A stretch of DNA of 64,000 nucleotides from Parelaphostrongylus tenuis (taxonomy: Eukaryota > Nematoda > Chromadorea > Rhabditida > Metastrongylidae). Of the stretch, positions 1-12,866 are shown in pieces (the first letter of the stretch is position 1; each line of letters starts with the position of its first letter). The notes beneath the pieces are model-generated. The model ran no database searches, was not told the origin of the DNA, and saw only the letters and a list, made by a program, of their open reading frames with translations. Position numbers and translations under genes: made by a program. Where the stretch lies: positions 1 through 64,000 of the forward strand of contig JAHQIW010003786.1 in NCBI GenBank assembly GCA_019055375.1. Direction: 5' to 3'.

Positions 1-2272
1 ATCTAGGATTAGTCTGTACGAGTTTGTGATCAAAAAAAAATTTTTATCGATAGCGAAAACGCAGATGGACTGGTCAAGTACTAAGAAGATCAGACGGTAC
101 ATGGACGAAACGAACTGTAGAGTGGGACTCCACGTGGTTATACCCGCCCTCGAGGACGACCACCCACACGTTGGGCTGACGTATTTGTATGAAGATTTAG
201 TCAACTGTACGTGGCAGCTGCCGGTATTTTACATATCAAGATATGAAACTCGCGTCAGCCGCTGTGATCGATTCAAATTACCACCATAAACGACTATCGC
301 GTGAAAAGAAGATAATAGAAAATGTGCTGGGAGTCGCACAGTTCGTGAAGACGGGCCGTCTAAGTATTCCAAGTAAGTAAGAGGAATCGACTCCGAAATA
401 TTAGTACTTGTAGCTGGTGCTGAAAACTATCCCACAGGCAGTGTTGCACAGTCGACTGCTCGTGGCTGGTTGGACGTAATTGTCATACCATTTTCTGCGA
501 CTATTTTGAAACCCTGTTCAAAGCAATATATTCTGATAACATATTTGGAGCCTTTCACAAGATCTGTAGTGGAATTGCTTGTGCCATAATATATTTTTAT
601 AAAAGGCTTAACATATATTATCAGATTATAATGCTTTGAACGCGGTCTCAAAAAAACAGGGGAAAGAAAAGTATAACACACGTACGTTTTACAATCACGA
701 GCAATCCACTGTGCAACGCTGATGCTGAGTGATTTTGTTGAACCTTACGGCAGTGTACACTGTTCGTTGTCGACTCCTTTATACGTAGGGGGTCTCCCCT
801 AAAGTGGTCGGTGAAATGAAAAGCATCGTGAACTGATAAGGTTGAAAAGCCAAAATACGTGCCTTACATTATAGAAGTGCCATAACAGATCTCATGAAAG
901 GCTCAAAAATGTGTATCCAGATCAAATTTATCATTCTGTTAGAAATGTAGCTATCTGCAAAGAGTATCCTTCTAGCTTCGGGATTCAGTCCAACGTAGGC
1001 TGCCACATCAGTTTCGTAAACAGACAAATGAATAATGTTATAGCTATCATCCATTGGCGGAAATGATAGAATCGCACTAAATGCAGCTTCCTCTCTTGTC
1101 AAAATAGCAACATTTGCTTTGGAGCTTTGCTTTGTATGAAAACTTCATGTTAAGTCAAAAGTCTTGGGTACAGAATGAGTCAGTTTGATAGCTTACAATA
1201 ACAAAACAGCGATTCAAACCTTCCAGATGAGCTTTTCGAGATGCTTGAGAATTTGGACTGATCTGTAGACAGTCTGCAGCTATTACACAAAGAAAATAAG
1301 ACTTCACAAAATGTGCAGCAACTAATATTGCTCTGAGTGGACATCTCTCGAAAATTATAGAGGTATCATGACTGCTTTGATGAGAAATTTGAAACGTTCA
1401 AAAAGGTGAGCAAGTAAGCCTTCAGTCAGTTACATTACTTTTCATCCAAAACTTACACTTTATTATCCCATCTCAGCAGACCATTAATCTTATGAGGTGT
1501 GCATTTTGGTGCCTCACACTAAAAATTGATGCCTTATTGTGATTGCATTTTCACCAATTTTGCCACCGTTTCCTTCTCTTCCTCACATTGTTGGATTGCT
1601 GGTATCATCACATTTACGCTTTGTGAATCCCATAGTGATTTCTGTAAAATACTTTTGGCTGCCAGTCGGCTACTCCGTAAACTGAGGTGATTTCAGAAGT
1701 ATACTCGATGTGGAAGGATAATGAATATATCAAAATTAAGCAAACGCAAATTCTGATTTTGAGAAGTTTTTTGCCGAAAACTCGCAGCGAAAGTCGTGCT
1801 ATGTTCATGCAATTCTCCGCTTCCGACTTGGAATAATTTGCTCTTGGGAACGTCGCGATTTGATTGCGCAGCATAGCAAATGAGAAGGCTGGAATCATTT
1901 CTGAGCGGCACTAGTTGAGGACTTTGCGCATTAACTGTTTTTCCTATTTAAGAAGTTCTTTGTCGCGCTCATTGCTATTGAACATTTGCCATACATTTTA
2001 TTTTACTGACCGATTACTTTACGCTACGAATAGCAGAAGAAGCAAAAAATGCTTCGAAAAATTTTGATTTCTATTATCTGAGTTGGAAACCCTCAAGCTA
2101 TTCGAAAAGTCAATGAGACGCCTTTGCGACGTTATCCACGTACGAATGCAAATGTCATATACGTCTTTTCTTGTGATTAATTTAGTGGAGAAGTTCTAGG
2201 ATTTGTTTTTCTTTTGTTAAGTGTACAATATTAGCTCAATTTGTGTGAAACGAAATGAAATTTTATTCAAAC
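1..2272. other. mostly featureless stretch with one unrecognised ORF
   Basis: An 87-residue open frame at 26-289 (+) has no recognisable domain, signal peptide or splice context and is listed only because it is the longest frame here. Positions 1600-2272 lie directly upstream of a secreted-family copy on the plus strand and may be its decayed promoter side. Apart from the short fold-back at 532-631 I see no gene, RNA or named repeat. Confidence 0.3.
532..631. repeat. short fold-back (MITE-like) sequence
   Basis: The ends are inverted copies of each other: CTGATAACATATTTGGAGCC on the left and GGCTTAACATATATTATCAG on the right. The same end sequence (CTGATAA..CAT..TT.GAGC) occurs at the ends of the larger fold-back elements at 14-15 kb and at 56.86 kb, so this is probably a small relative of them. 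No coding capacity. Confidence 0.4.
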
Positions 2273-4185
2273 ATGGTAACACTTCCGACCAATCCGCTCC
2301 TAAGTTCGCTGCTGACCACAACCTCGCAGTGTTTAGATGTGGGAATGCTTGCAGGTCAAAGTAATGAGTAAAAGATTGTTAGGATACTACAGATGTCCAA
2401 AGTCTCAGATTAATTTCATGGCATTGATGATAATGAACACATGTAACTTTTCGTCGGCACTTTCGAACTGTCGAAATCCGAGTCTTTGATTGATGTGATG
2501 TTCAGTTTTGAATCGAAAAAGAGAAAAGGTATAGTAAATGTTTTGCATGGCCAGTTTCAAATATTCACTAAGAACAACGCAATTTTGTTGTGCAAACGAT
2601 CACTAAAAAACTTCACCGTCATTGGGTTCAGCTTAACCGTCGCCATGGTTTACACTGGCAAGCCCGAAATTTCTGCTAGGGTATCTGGTATTGCGACTAG
2701 CAAAGGGAGTGCTCAGGGATTTGGTAGAACGTCTTGGAATGCAAGCAGTGAGTTTTTGATCAAGAATTTAACTTTTATTCTTCATACATCTTGATAAAGC
2801 TAACTTAGTCCTACTTTTTTATAGCACGTCAGTTTTTCAGTGACAAAACGGCTCGCTTACCATTACAAAAATTGATTGAAAACATTTCATACAGTTTCTA
2901 TCAACTTTTCAGGTCCTTGATGTTGTTGACAACCAAGGTCGTTAGCGTCTCTCCTACCTGATTTGATTGATTTGGTAATCTCGGCCTTTTGGGTCAACAT
3001 ACTGTTAAAATCAGTTGCGAACCGATGATTGCTAGAAAGTTTTTCCTAATCCTCCTAATGTCAATGAAGCGGAGTGGGTATTCAATATCAAAAACTGATT
3101 TGGAAGTTCTGAGCAGACTCATATCATGCAATAAAAAGCAGGATCTTTTTTTTTATTAATAAAAAAAAACATTTGATTTGAACGAATTACTACGAGAATC
3201 CTAAGAATTTGGAGAAAACTGTCATCGTACAACTAACACCAGATTATTTCAAACCAATAATTCCTTTTAAACTGCTTTTTATATCTTTCCTTGACAGTGA
3301 TATAGCTTTCAATGTAGTCTGTGAGAATGTTTACAGACTTACCTAGGTTGTTAGGTCAGAGCCATACACGTGTTTTGAAGGTATCGCCTTCTTCATCAGT
3401 GGCCCACGCCTCACACTAACCTCTACTTGTAGCAGAGAGGGAGACGTATGTGGAGGTAGCACAGCGTACAATGGCATTGCGTTATCACCATTTTTAGTCG
3501 ATGGATTGTGGCTGGTAAATATAGACTGATCCACCTGATCGACTGTTTTGCAACTTCGCTTTGAACATTCAATGTGTCTATAAGAATGTTGAGGCCTTGG
3601 CGAGGTTGTTACGTTAGAGGTAAGGCTTTGAACATTCTCACAGACTATGCTGAATTTTTATAGTGAGGTTAAAAAAACAGTCGATGAGATAATATAGCTT
3701 TCATTGTGTCATGTGGTAGTTCGGCGAGTTTTCAAGAATGAAAAATAATCGTGCCCAAAACTGTTTTCAGCTTTTTCACTCTTCTACAGGAGTGGAAAAA
3801 GTAGCTATCTAAGACTCATGGCTTCTTGCAGTTGATGACATTAATCCAAAGAACTACATTATCATGAGCAACACGGTGACGGAGCTTTACAGTAACACTG
3901 ACCCGAAACAAGGAAGGCATGTGTATCAGGAGCTCAGGGAGTGACAATATAGCTTGTTCCCATGAATTATACAACAATATCAGGTTTTCTCATGGTTAAT
4001 TAGTCTTTTTTCATGTAGCATCATTATGAAAAATCAACAGATGATATTCAACTACTAACATTATCATGGCGAATTGGTCCAAGGCAGTGTGGGAAAATGT
4101 GATGAACCAAGCGATTCGAGTCCTAGCATCGGGCCCATTTAAATCGCACTTCCTCTCGGAAACTGCCACTTTCAGGGAAAACTGA
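2273..4185 (+). pseudogene. secreted-family copy 1, pseudogene with all five exons traceable
   Basis: Exon 1 (2273-2360) reads from ATG through a hydrophobic leader to MLAGQ and ends at GTAATG. Two missing bases against the other copies shift the CGVMP motif out of frame. Exon 2 (about 2596-2747) carries FTVIGF and VAMVYTG then ISARVSGIATS, but the acceptor AG has become AA and one extra base near 2724 shifts the frame before GTGAGT. Exon 3 (2913 to about 3045) begins VLDVVDNQGR and then hits a TAG, with further stops. Exon 4 (3832 to about 3950) follows CTTGCAG and reads DDINPKNYIIMSNTVTEL, with Tyr in place of the usual Cys. Exon 5 (4051-4185) is fully open, with IIMANW, AIRVLASGPF and a stop in the family position. 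It lies in the opposite orientation to all other copies. Function unknown; the leader suggests secretion. Confidence 0.7.
3317..3645. mobile_element. MITE with terminal inverted repeats and TA duplication
   Basis: GTCTGTGAGAATGTT at 3317-3331 is repeated in inverse at 3631-3645, and each end is flanked by TA (3315-3316 and 3646-3647). A TA target duplication is the habit of Tc1/mariner-type elements. The 329-base body has no transposase. It sits in the intron between exons 3 and 4 of secreted-family copy 1. Confidence 0.65.
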
Positions 4186-4689
4186 AACAGAGCGGTAACG
4201 TGCTTGGACCAAACATTTTTAATTGACTAATTTTTGCTGTAACTATCCAGTATCAATAAAGTAACAGATAAGTTGGGTGCTGCTGCTAAACTGATACAGT
4301 TAAATCATTGGATTGTGCAGCGCAAATAAGCTGGACTAAGTGTATTTCTTAGACCATAGTTGTGAACCTGTGATTGTATAACTGCAAAAAGGACTTATGT
4401 ACATTAAACTGGAGAATAGGCTTCATTTGATGTCATTCTAGTGATTATAATGATATGGAAAAAAATGTCAGTTGTTTCACCAATTCAACGCCAGTGGAAG
4501 GATTCCTGAGCCCGCCTGTAATACCTGACGCCGTCAATTAGCCAGCAATCCCCTCAATAATCGTTTCTGCAACTCAGAAAAATTTAGTATCTAATTCAAC
4601 AAAAACAGCATAACTGAAATCATAAATAGTATATGCATATCAACACATCAACAAAATGGATAGCCTGCGGCTATAGGTAATAAGTTGTC

Positions 4690-7560
4690 CATTTCGCCAA
4701 TGTCTTGATCACAGCTTTGTGCCAACATAAAACAACATTTGAATGTAAGAATCAAGCTCCACGAAGCGCTCCACCAGGTACAGCCGAAAGTCCATTTGAT
4801 CGTATGAATAGTCTTTTAAAACATGAGCCTAGCTCTCAGAAATCCTATCTCGTGCAATAAGCTAGTAAGTCCTTGACTCTCAATCGCTGGCATCGGCCAG
4901 AACTTCGGATCCTTTCTGCCATTTGCAAAATGCACGATACTCTTAGCATCTACCTTTCAACTGCATGATCAACAACGCCAGGTTATCTTCAATGTGGCAC
5001 ATGAGGCGCCCAGGTTTTTAGAACATACGTTATGGCACGGTGTCTTTGTTCCGGGAAAGTGTGCATAGGATCGAGTGTATCATGTTTCCTTCTTTACATC
5101 CTCAATATCCTAAGCACTTTAGTAGTTCTGAGCGGCGTGGGGTCAATGCTACAGAAATGTAGTGGGGTTCAGTAGGCTTGTTGGTACAGATGATGTACCA
5201 TGTGTACGGTTGACGAATACTTGAGCTGTGACTCTGGTCTGTCGATAATCATGTTGCGTTGTGCGTTGTAAGTGAATCGTCGTGTGGAGGTCGATCGATT
5301 TGGCCTAACAAAACGTTATATGACGAGTGCGTAGTAGGAAAGTACGGTGTCTTTTCGTATGACAAAGGTTAAGACTTTGGTAAAGAAATTCAACAGTCAG
5401 GAGCAAAGAGCTCTATATGATGATGGGCGATTGAATGAAGCAACAGCACGATAGAGTCAGTGCAGAAAAGTGGTAGGAATAAAGTACAACAGAAAGGAGC
5501 AGCAAAAAATGGCAAGAAGGCAGCGATCGTGGTGACACCGATTGTGTTATGCAGTGACAGTATGCGTTTACAGTTGGCAGTGGAGCACGACCATGTAGCG
5601 AAGTGCAGAATGCTGCTATGTTCCACAACCGTGGTAAGAGCTTCCCTTTTACTGCAGCAAAAATATCATATGTTAAAGACGACGTGATATCCAACAACAC
5701 CCGTACACTAAGATAAAGACAATGCTACAGTAATGATCATGACCAATTATTGAATGAGTCGATTACGAGTGCTGCTTGCGTGACCAGTGATATGAGGGGT
5801 ACGACAGAATGAGCTGGAGCGCGAACGCTTAACGCGAATAACGAGAGTGTGCCTAGATGGTTGGTAGTGTGGTGTGGCAGTTGTAAGCATGAAGACTGAT
5901 AAGATAGCAACAAAACAGGTGCAAAAGTTTCTACAACTTTTAGACGCTCTCCAATTCGCTCACTTCCTCCTGCTCAACTCCGCAGCCAGGGGTCATCATG
6001 TTGACTTGCTATCAAGACGCAACTGAAGCATTCAAAGATATCTCTTCCGTTGAGCATCAATGATTCATTTAGTCCAATTCTTCTTCAGGCATCTCCAATT
6101 TTTTCCCAAGCGTAGCTAAGATTAGTAAGCAATCGTTCTACCTAGCTGATGGTTAGTTTATGAGAACGACCTCATTGGCAAAGCAAAAAGGTGTAAATGT
6201 TGACCGCCGATTTTATTCCCATATCGTCTCACTCTAATATTAGCGTCACGTTTGGAGGGCGGCAGTGGATATTTTTAGGGAGATAGAATCGTATTGTTCA
6301 CTTTTAATCTTACACTAGGAGTTTTATCATTATGAACGGTGGTATTTTGCATGTGAAATTGTCATACAACTCATCAAAATCCTATGTACTGAGCAGGAAT
6401 CCCTTGATTATCCAGAGCTCTTATGACTGCTTCTGTTTCAGTCTAATTGAAGACTAACCTCGGTTTGACAAAAGTTGGGCAGAACTTTCTTGCAATCTTA
6501 CAACGCTCCGGTGAGTCTTATTATGGCGTGGATGTGCTCTAAGTACTAAGTCCTCGAAACTCTGCTTATTTGCATGGCTGTCATTCGTCCAGAGTTCTGC
6601 CACACCTGTTTAGAACGATTCTAGTAAACAGTTAATAGACGATAGAGAGCAAGTGGACTGTGCAATAGTTGCCAATGTCGTGCAGGTCTCCCTTTCTTGA
6701 ACAATATTAAATCTTCATGGTCTATCATTGATCAGCGATCTATCTCACAAGTAACGAGTGAGGAGAAAAGCCAGTTTATTGATAAGAATTGGTGGATTTT
6801 CTATAGGTGTTCCGGTCTTATCCTGTGTGAACCACGTGTTATTCTATTCTTCACCAATAAAAGAGCATGTCGCATCTAGGGCGGAAGAATAGGTGGGATG
6901 ACGACCCCATCCTCTCTTATTTCATATTCCGGTAGAAGTACATAGCTATTAGAGAGTTGTAAGTATTGATATGATTATCTCCAAGACCTTTCTAAAAACT
7001 GTAACTGCTCTATAAGAGTGCTGGAACACATGTTGATCATGTATTTGGAAAAGCTGTGGTAGATTTGTGAATTATCTCTTTAGTATCTAAAGCTTCGACG
7101 ATATTTGTCACCCTTCTTGAAGATCTCCTTTTGTGTCTTCTCTGCAGCGTTTTGTAACTCCAGGCACGAGACTATGTTAACATTCAAATCGCTCGATATT
7201 GCGTTGGAGCAACAGCACGCGTGTATCCGGTAAACATCTCTCGTTAAACTCTCGGACAATCTGCATTTATAGCGCTAACGTGAAGATGTCAGATGAGCCG
7301 ACTGTACGTTTCGCAGGTGTCGTCAATGACAACATCATCTTAAGAGCGGCCTAATGAATTAAATTTTTCAGTTGGTGGTAGTTCTAAAAGTTTGTTGCTT
7401 ATTTAACGAATTCCTTTTTATTAGAGGTGGAATTTTGTGCAAAGGAGGCAATGATATGTTTCCGTGCACAGTTTCGAAACGACTGCGATCGCTCAAGCAC
7501 AACCTATAATTTACTGAGACTAGCCTATTCTGTCATGGTGCTCTCTATAAATTTGCCATA
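4690..7560 (-). mobile_element. old, heavily decayed RTE-type non-LTR retrotransposon
   Basis: Read on the minus strand, this follows the better copies at 37.5-39.5 and 50.8-54.1 kb segment by segment: endonuclease end (about 7450-7560), linker (about 7100-7400), reverse transcriptase (about 5940-7000) and C-terminal end (about 4690-5098). Recognisable nucleotide anchors include the stretch near 6240 (remnant of the FADD region), 6660-6720 and 4900-5080. No open frame of useful length survives, so it is much older than the other RTE copies. An unrelated block at about 5100-5938 interrupts it. Confidence 0.65.
5100..5938 (+). mobile_element. unidentified insertion inside the old RTE copy
   Basis: RTE similarity stops near 5098 and resumes near 5939, where the next expected RTE segment begins, so about 840 bases were inserted. 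On the plus strand a short frame starts at 5359 (MTKVKTLVKKFNSQEQRALY..., stop at 5452) and a lysine-rich frame runs 5460-5687. Both are too short to identify. An LTR element with a gag start is one possibility. I could not find convincing inverted or direct terminal repeats. Confidence 0.35.
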
Positions 7561-8328
7561 CCAAGCTAAATAGAACGTTGATATTTAGAGTCTTATTTTC
7601 GACATCTTTAGTTTTACTAAGGTATCATGCGTCACAGCTTACCAGTTGTCAAGCTACAGATTTTTCTTCTCCTGTGTCCTCTCTGTATGCTCTCCTCTTT
7701 GCAGATTTGAAGACTTCCGAGTCCACGGAAATAAAGCATAGTAGAATTTTGTAAATCTGAATCAGTGAGCTTTGTAAAAAGTAAATTATATGTCTCATAT
7801 CGCGTTTGTGATGGTCTGTAATAAATGTTCAAAAAATAGGCGAACTGCAGACTATACAAGTTGACGGCACCAAATGTTTTTATCAAAATTTGTAAAGGAC
7901 GACCTTCTCTCAATTGAAAATTCTGCAATCATATTTTTGCTCGCTTTACACGACCATCCTTTCACATATACCATGGTGGTCCCAATACTTTTTCCATTCG
8001 ATTCGTTTTCTCGCATCCATAATCCACATATTTCTTCGTAGTATTCGTCCGTTGGCTAAGTCATTGCTGAAGTATTTTCCTATCCTCATGGAAATCGGTG
8101 AATGCTGATCGAGAGACTCTTTCTAGAGCTCTCAGATGATTGGGACAGAACATTACAGTTAGCTGTGAAGGTTCAAACAAATCACCATCTGATTTCCCAA
8201 TCTCTGGAATAAGGTTGATGATGGGCCGTTGCATGATTTAGCAAATGTTATGCTCAGAATTATCCATAACGTTACCACCAACCCTTCAGATACTATGACA
8301 AGGAGCCATTATGAGAAACAACAAAACA
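7561..8328. other. no recognisable feature
   Basis: Short open frames here (7632-7928 on minus, 7914-8108 on plus) show no domain and no counterpart elsewhere in the window. I see nothing to annotate. Confidence 0.3.
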
Positions 8329-8630
8329 GAGCGCATATGGCGCAGTGGTCAGAGGTGCATTGCGTCACACGCAAAGTTGATGGTTCGAACTCGCGTTCAT
8401 GGCTCACTAAGCTATCTATCCCTCCGTGGTCGGTAAGCTGGTACCATACCGATCGTAGACTGGTCGAAAAGGATAAGTAGCACTGACTGGACACAGCAGA
8501 AGGCCACCGCGAGTCATTGTAAAGGCCAGATATGCATTCAAACCTTAAACGAATTTAAGAATGTAGAAATTGTATAGCGCATCCCTCAAGGATTGATCAA
8601 CACGGAGAGTTTTACCCTTTTTATTCCTAT
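8329..8630 (+). repeat. SINE family 1 copy (tRNA-derived), near full length
   Basis: The head is tRNA-like: a box A-like TGGCGCAGTGGTCAGAGG at 8339-8356 and a box B-like GGTTCGAACTC about 40 bases later. The unrelated body contains ACTGACTGGACACAGCAG and ends in GAGAGTTTTACCCTTTTTA. The same 300-base layout recurs at 12.9, 30.1, 37.1, 42.1 and 57.2 kb. The tRNA head with an internal RNA polymerase III promoter defines a SINE. Confidence 0.75.
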
Positions 8631-10639
8631 AGCAGCGATAATGTATAGGCGGCAGCCGGTGGATATTCCGCAAGTTAGGTTTCAATTTTTTTTTGAGTCA
8701 GATGCAGCAAGATTCCTCGCCGTAACCTCAACATGCAGGAATTTCTAAGGCAGAGCAGTTAGAACAAAAGGTCTTTGACAAGTGGGCGTGATAGTTGCAG
8801 AGATTCGTGACCCTGTTATTCACAGTCTCGTAGTGGGGTTGCGATGTGGAGGAATTGCTGATAATCCTGGCTCCTGCCTTAGCCCTGAATTGGTCAACGA
8901 TAACGTTACAACGACTATGATCTTATATACACATTTATTCAATGACATTCTGACATAAGAAAACAAAGTGTGTCTCATGCACTCGTCTGAGAAGCACTAA
9001 AAGGTCACCTTTGCCAGCTTTTTTGTAGTTTTATCTTAATAAGCCTAAAGACACAGAATCTCTCTAATGAGCGGCTTCAGACCTCACTTACATTGGGACA
9101 ATAGATGCATATTGTATTTCTCATATTCTGAGGAAGTGGATTTCACTATTTTGATGTTCTCGCTCCCTTTCATAGTGAATAGACACATGCAGAGCTGATG
9201 ATGAAGCTCAATGACTTGTACTACTCTTCAATCTCAAAGCAGAAGCTCATTATCAATGAAAGAGCAAATTAGAAAATCATATTGTGTGGCACTGTTTTTT
9301 GGTCTCTGTTAATAAAGTACTTGTTATAGGCATCGCAAAATGACGATTCCTAGACTCTGCCCTGTATATTAAATTTTTGTGGTGAATGCAAAATCCAATC
9401 TTGGTACTTCTTACTCTGGTTAGTGAATTGGCTTCAGTCTACATAGGTGTTCTCAGAGTTTTGCCATATTTCTTTTTTTGTTTACACTTTTTCGAGACCA
9501 TTTTAAGATTCGTTTACTAATTTGTGGTATTTTTCTCTATTTCTTACATGTAGGCAAAGTTTCTTATTCCTTCAATTTTTGTCGATCTGTAAGTCTTCAC
9601 GTGAGGATTCCTGTTTGTTTCACATTGTCCTGCTATACATACTGCAAATGTGCGCGTGATCGTTCACATATTGTTATAAATGTTATTATAATTATTATTT
9701 ATTCAATAATTTATTTACGATCTTATTATATTGTTGTTATCCCGTTTCACCTACGGTTTGCTTCGTTTGTGCGACTCTCGCCTGTATTTGTCCTTTTACT
9801 AGAATTCTAGTACCCATTTGAGAGCTTGAATAGCGGTCATTACAAAGTTAAACGTGTTTGCCAGAGTACTTTCCAGTTTACGTTGTGAGAACGAAAAGAT
9901 GATCATTTTGCGCTCTCGAAATAGCCTACTGCTTATATCTTATTTGTTAGGTAATATGAAACGAAAATAAAAGGCTAGTGCGCTTAGACTGATAGAACAA
10001 ACCGTGTTCTACGAATGTAACAGGAGAATTCTACAAATGTTTTATAAACAGAAGCAATTCTATCATGAAATAACGAAAATCGCTCTGCGTTCTGCGAAAT
10101 CAACTGTCCGTCCCGGGGCGATTCCCAATAGTTGAAAAGAATTTCTTTTTTTTTCCATCCGAGAAAATCCTCCCGTCTATTCTGACATTCCAGTGCTCCG
10201 CAAGGGTATGGTACTCAAAGGGTGAATTGTAATGTTTTTTTGCGTCTGCACTGCACTTTAATGGCATTTCTGAAAGCCAAATTTAGTCCCAAAATCATCG
10301 TTTCCACGCTTTCGAATGAGTACTAAAAATTTGGTGGAAAGCCATGCGCAGACGCTAGCCGAGCAAACGAAACTAAGCGAAGCAGAAACATAATCTTGTT
10401 TTTGTTTCTTCAGTGCACAATGATGGCGTTTGAGAAACTATGAAATCGATGTTCTTTAAGTTGTTGATCACTGTAGGTCTAGTACAAACGTTTTCTCCAT
10501 CGAAAAGGTCGTCTAAACAATCGCGTATCTTCAAATATACGCGTCGTCTATGAAGGGCCAGACATGCTTATTTCGCTTTTTCCTATATTCATGAAACTTT
10601 CTTCATTAGTGTTTAATATTTCTGTCTAATCCACTACAG
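8631..10639. other. no recognisable feature
   Basis: AT-rich DNA. The open frame at 9478-9810 (+) is a low-complexity hydrophobic translation of T-rich sequence and shows no domain. I see no gene, RNA or repeat related to others in the window. Confidence 0.3.
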
Positions 10640-11165
10640 ATAGCTCTTGCTCGGATCCATGCCGGTCAAATTGGACCTAGACTCAATCACAAGGATGAGG
10701 GCGAACGTCTGGTTTACATCAAAAAACTCAGGGTGAGAGTTCTGGTGACGCTCAATCTTTTTCAAAATCTATTTTTCCTTATCCTGCGCAATTAACCATG
10801 CTGTTCAGGATCTTATTGAGTTGACTCGCAGTGAAAGCGGTTAGTGTCACAGAGGCTCATGCTCCCTTCTACAAGGTACGAGAATTTTTTCTCAGTCGTC
10901 TTTTGCCCTCTTATTAAGAGCGTATCTTTTGATAAGTGCCATGTACCTCAAGGAGATTGGTGATTTTGCCGCATACTATCGTGGAGCGCTTCGTTATCTT
11001 AGAGTTGAAGACATCGGCAGGATGACTGCAGAGGAAAAGCATTGCAGGTAAGTTTGGCAGTCACGGAGTTCTTATTATTTTTAAATTTCAAATGATATTT
11101 AGACCGCATTGATTGGATTTGCAGCATTGCTTGGCTGAATGTGTAAAGCTTCTGCGGACTGGTGG
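10640..11165 (+). pseudogene. rpn-9: relic of 26S proteasome lid subunit Rpn9 (PSMD13)
   Basis: Four exon-like pieces with splice sites. Piece 1 (10640-10732) reads IALARIHAGQIGPRLN then HKDEGERLVYIKKLR, ending at GTGAGA. Piece 2 (10809-10875) gives DLIELTRSE, then after a stop and frame change VSVTEAHAPFYK, ending at GTACGA. Piece 3 (10937-11047) reads AMYLKEIGDFAAYYRGALRY followed by LRVEDIGRMTAEEKH, ending at GTAAGT. Piece 4 (about 11100-11165) reads TALIGFAALLG, then after one extra base ECV. In Rpn9 the order HSRFY, YY..IG..A.YY..ALR(Y/F)LG..D, then (F/L)AALLGE is characteristic, and piece 3 matches it closely. Rpn9 is a PCI-domain subunit of the proteasome lid. The stop, the frameshifts, the missing middle of piece 2 and the absence of both ends make this a pseudogene fragment. 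Confidence 0.6.
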
Positions 11166-12866
11166 GTTCCAATACTAATTTCAAAAAATTTTCATAAAAC
11201 TACTAACCATCATCACAATTTGACTACATAAGTTGTTTTCATATTGAGACTGTATGAATAGAATTTTTCCAGTGATATTGTATATAGTAGGCAACTGACC
11301 AATAGAAACCGTTTTTATCGCAACCCATTTCTCAACCTTTTGCGGGCAAAGCCTTTTTCGCCTCTTCCTCAGACTTGTGGTAGCCACTCGATGACGTAAA
11401 TTTTGTTTATTTCGACGATGTTCTTTCTTCAAAAAGGCGTAGCATGCTGTAGCAGCTAAAATATGATTACTTTTCACGTTCGGCGTGCACTGTCGCGCGT
11501 CTATCTGGTCACGCCGCGAAGCGAACTTGAATTCGCCTCGAAAGGGGCGATTTGCGTTACTTATGCGTAACTCTCCTCTTACATGAAGTGTTCCAGGTTT
11601 TCCGTCGTAGTATTGTAGAGTAGATTTCGTTTTTATCGTTCTATTCGCATCAGTCTTTTATTTTAATTTTATATTTCCCAAATATACCCACTGTGAAGTC
11701 TAAACAACATCCTAATCATTAGGAGGATGAAACTTATTCTTCTTTTCGCTTTTCTAGAGCTTCATGAAAACCCTTTTTCGAAGCCAACTTTAGTTTCAGG
11801 ATCGTCAAAAGCCACCACGATTATTGTAATATTCACGCTGCATTACTAACAGTATTGTTGTAGTGCTTCGCTAATATTCAATAAATTGTATCAATAACAC
11901 GTCGGAACGGCTCAGCAGAAGAAAATATTCAGAATCGTCAAAATTTATGCTATTCAGTGACTACCAAAAGGTTGTTAAAAGACCACCCCCAGCCCCTAGC
12001 CAAGCAAAAAGTGCGCAACGCGGGTGAAATGTGATGTTCTTTTAGCTGTTACTATAGACTAGAAGCCTTCTCAGAACTCAAGCACATTATCGAAATCGCC
12101 AAGATTTAAGCTTTCAAATGACAGCTGGAAAGTCTAGAGATAAAGCGAAAGAGGTCTTGTCTCCAGAAGGTTGAAAGTGCAGCACGATAACGGGCCTAAT
12201 GTGTACAACGCTATCGAATATGATAATGTTCATTTCGTATCCAATGACTTTCATGACTTCCTGAAATGATTGCCGCAATACCTATTTATATTTGAAATTT
12301 TTGATAAAACTTCATATCAACGCTGTGGCATAAAGTTCAAGCATAAAAGAAAGAACCTGTCGTCAGGTGGAGTTCCTTGTTATGAAGGCTTTAAGTAAGG
12401 ACTTAGTACGAGGAGCGATTGACTAGGTCAGTCAGGGTGTTCATATGAGATGAGTTAAACCAAGAGTGCTGGACACAACACAAATGAGAAGCAGTTATCT
12501 CGAAACCTTCACTTTGTTGTTAATTTAAGTCCTGCTGTTTATTTTTACTTCCTCAAACTCACTGATAATCTTATTGCGGCATTTAAGGTACTATCGATGG
12601 CGAATCGTATTGCAACATGGAACAAGGATGTTATAGCGATGGAGAATATCGTTAGTGAAAATGCTCGAAAAATATTGACTAAGTCATAAACATGATTCTT
12701 CTTCTGTTCGTGATCTGCTGTAACTACATCTGTATCCACAGCGTTTAATTTGTTAAAGATATCATGAAATTGTGACACTGCTGTTCTCGTACGACGTAGG
12801 AAGCTTTTTTCAGAATTCGGTAATCAAAAATGTGCTTTTTGGTCAAGATTCGAGAATGGATATAGG
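11166..12866. other. no recognisable feature
   Basis: The minus-strand frame at 11181-11477 is basic but matches nothing I know. No splice-bounded exon, RNA gene or repeat relationship was found. The C-terminal half of Rpn9 was looked for here and not seen. Confidence 0.3.

Noticed and set aside
1614..1911. Two overlapping minus-strand frames
   Set aside because: No domain, no second copy, and they overlap each other in different frames.
9478..9810. 110-codon open frame
   Set aside because: The translation is hydrophobic low-complexity from T-rich DNA, with no splice context, leader or counterpart.
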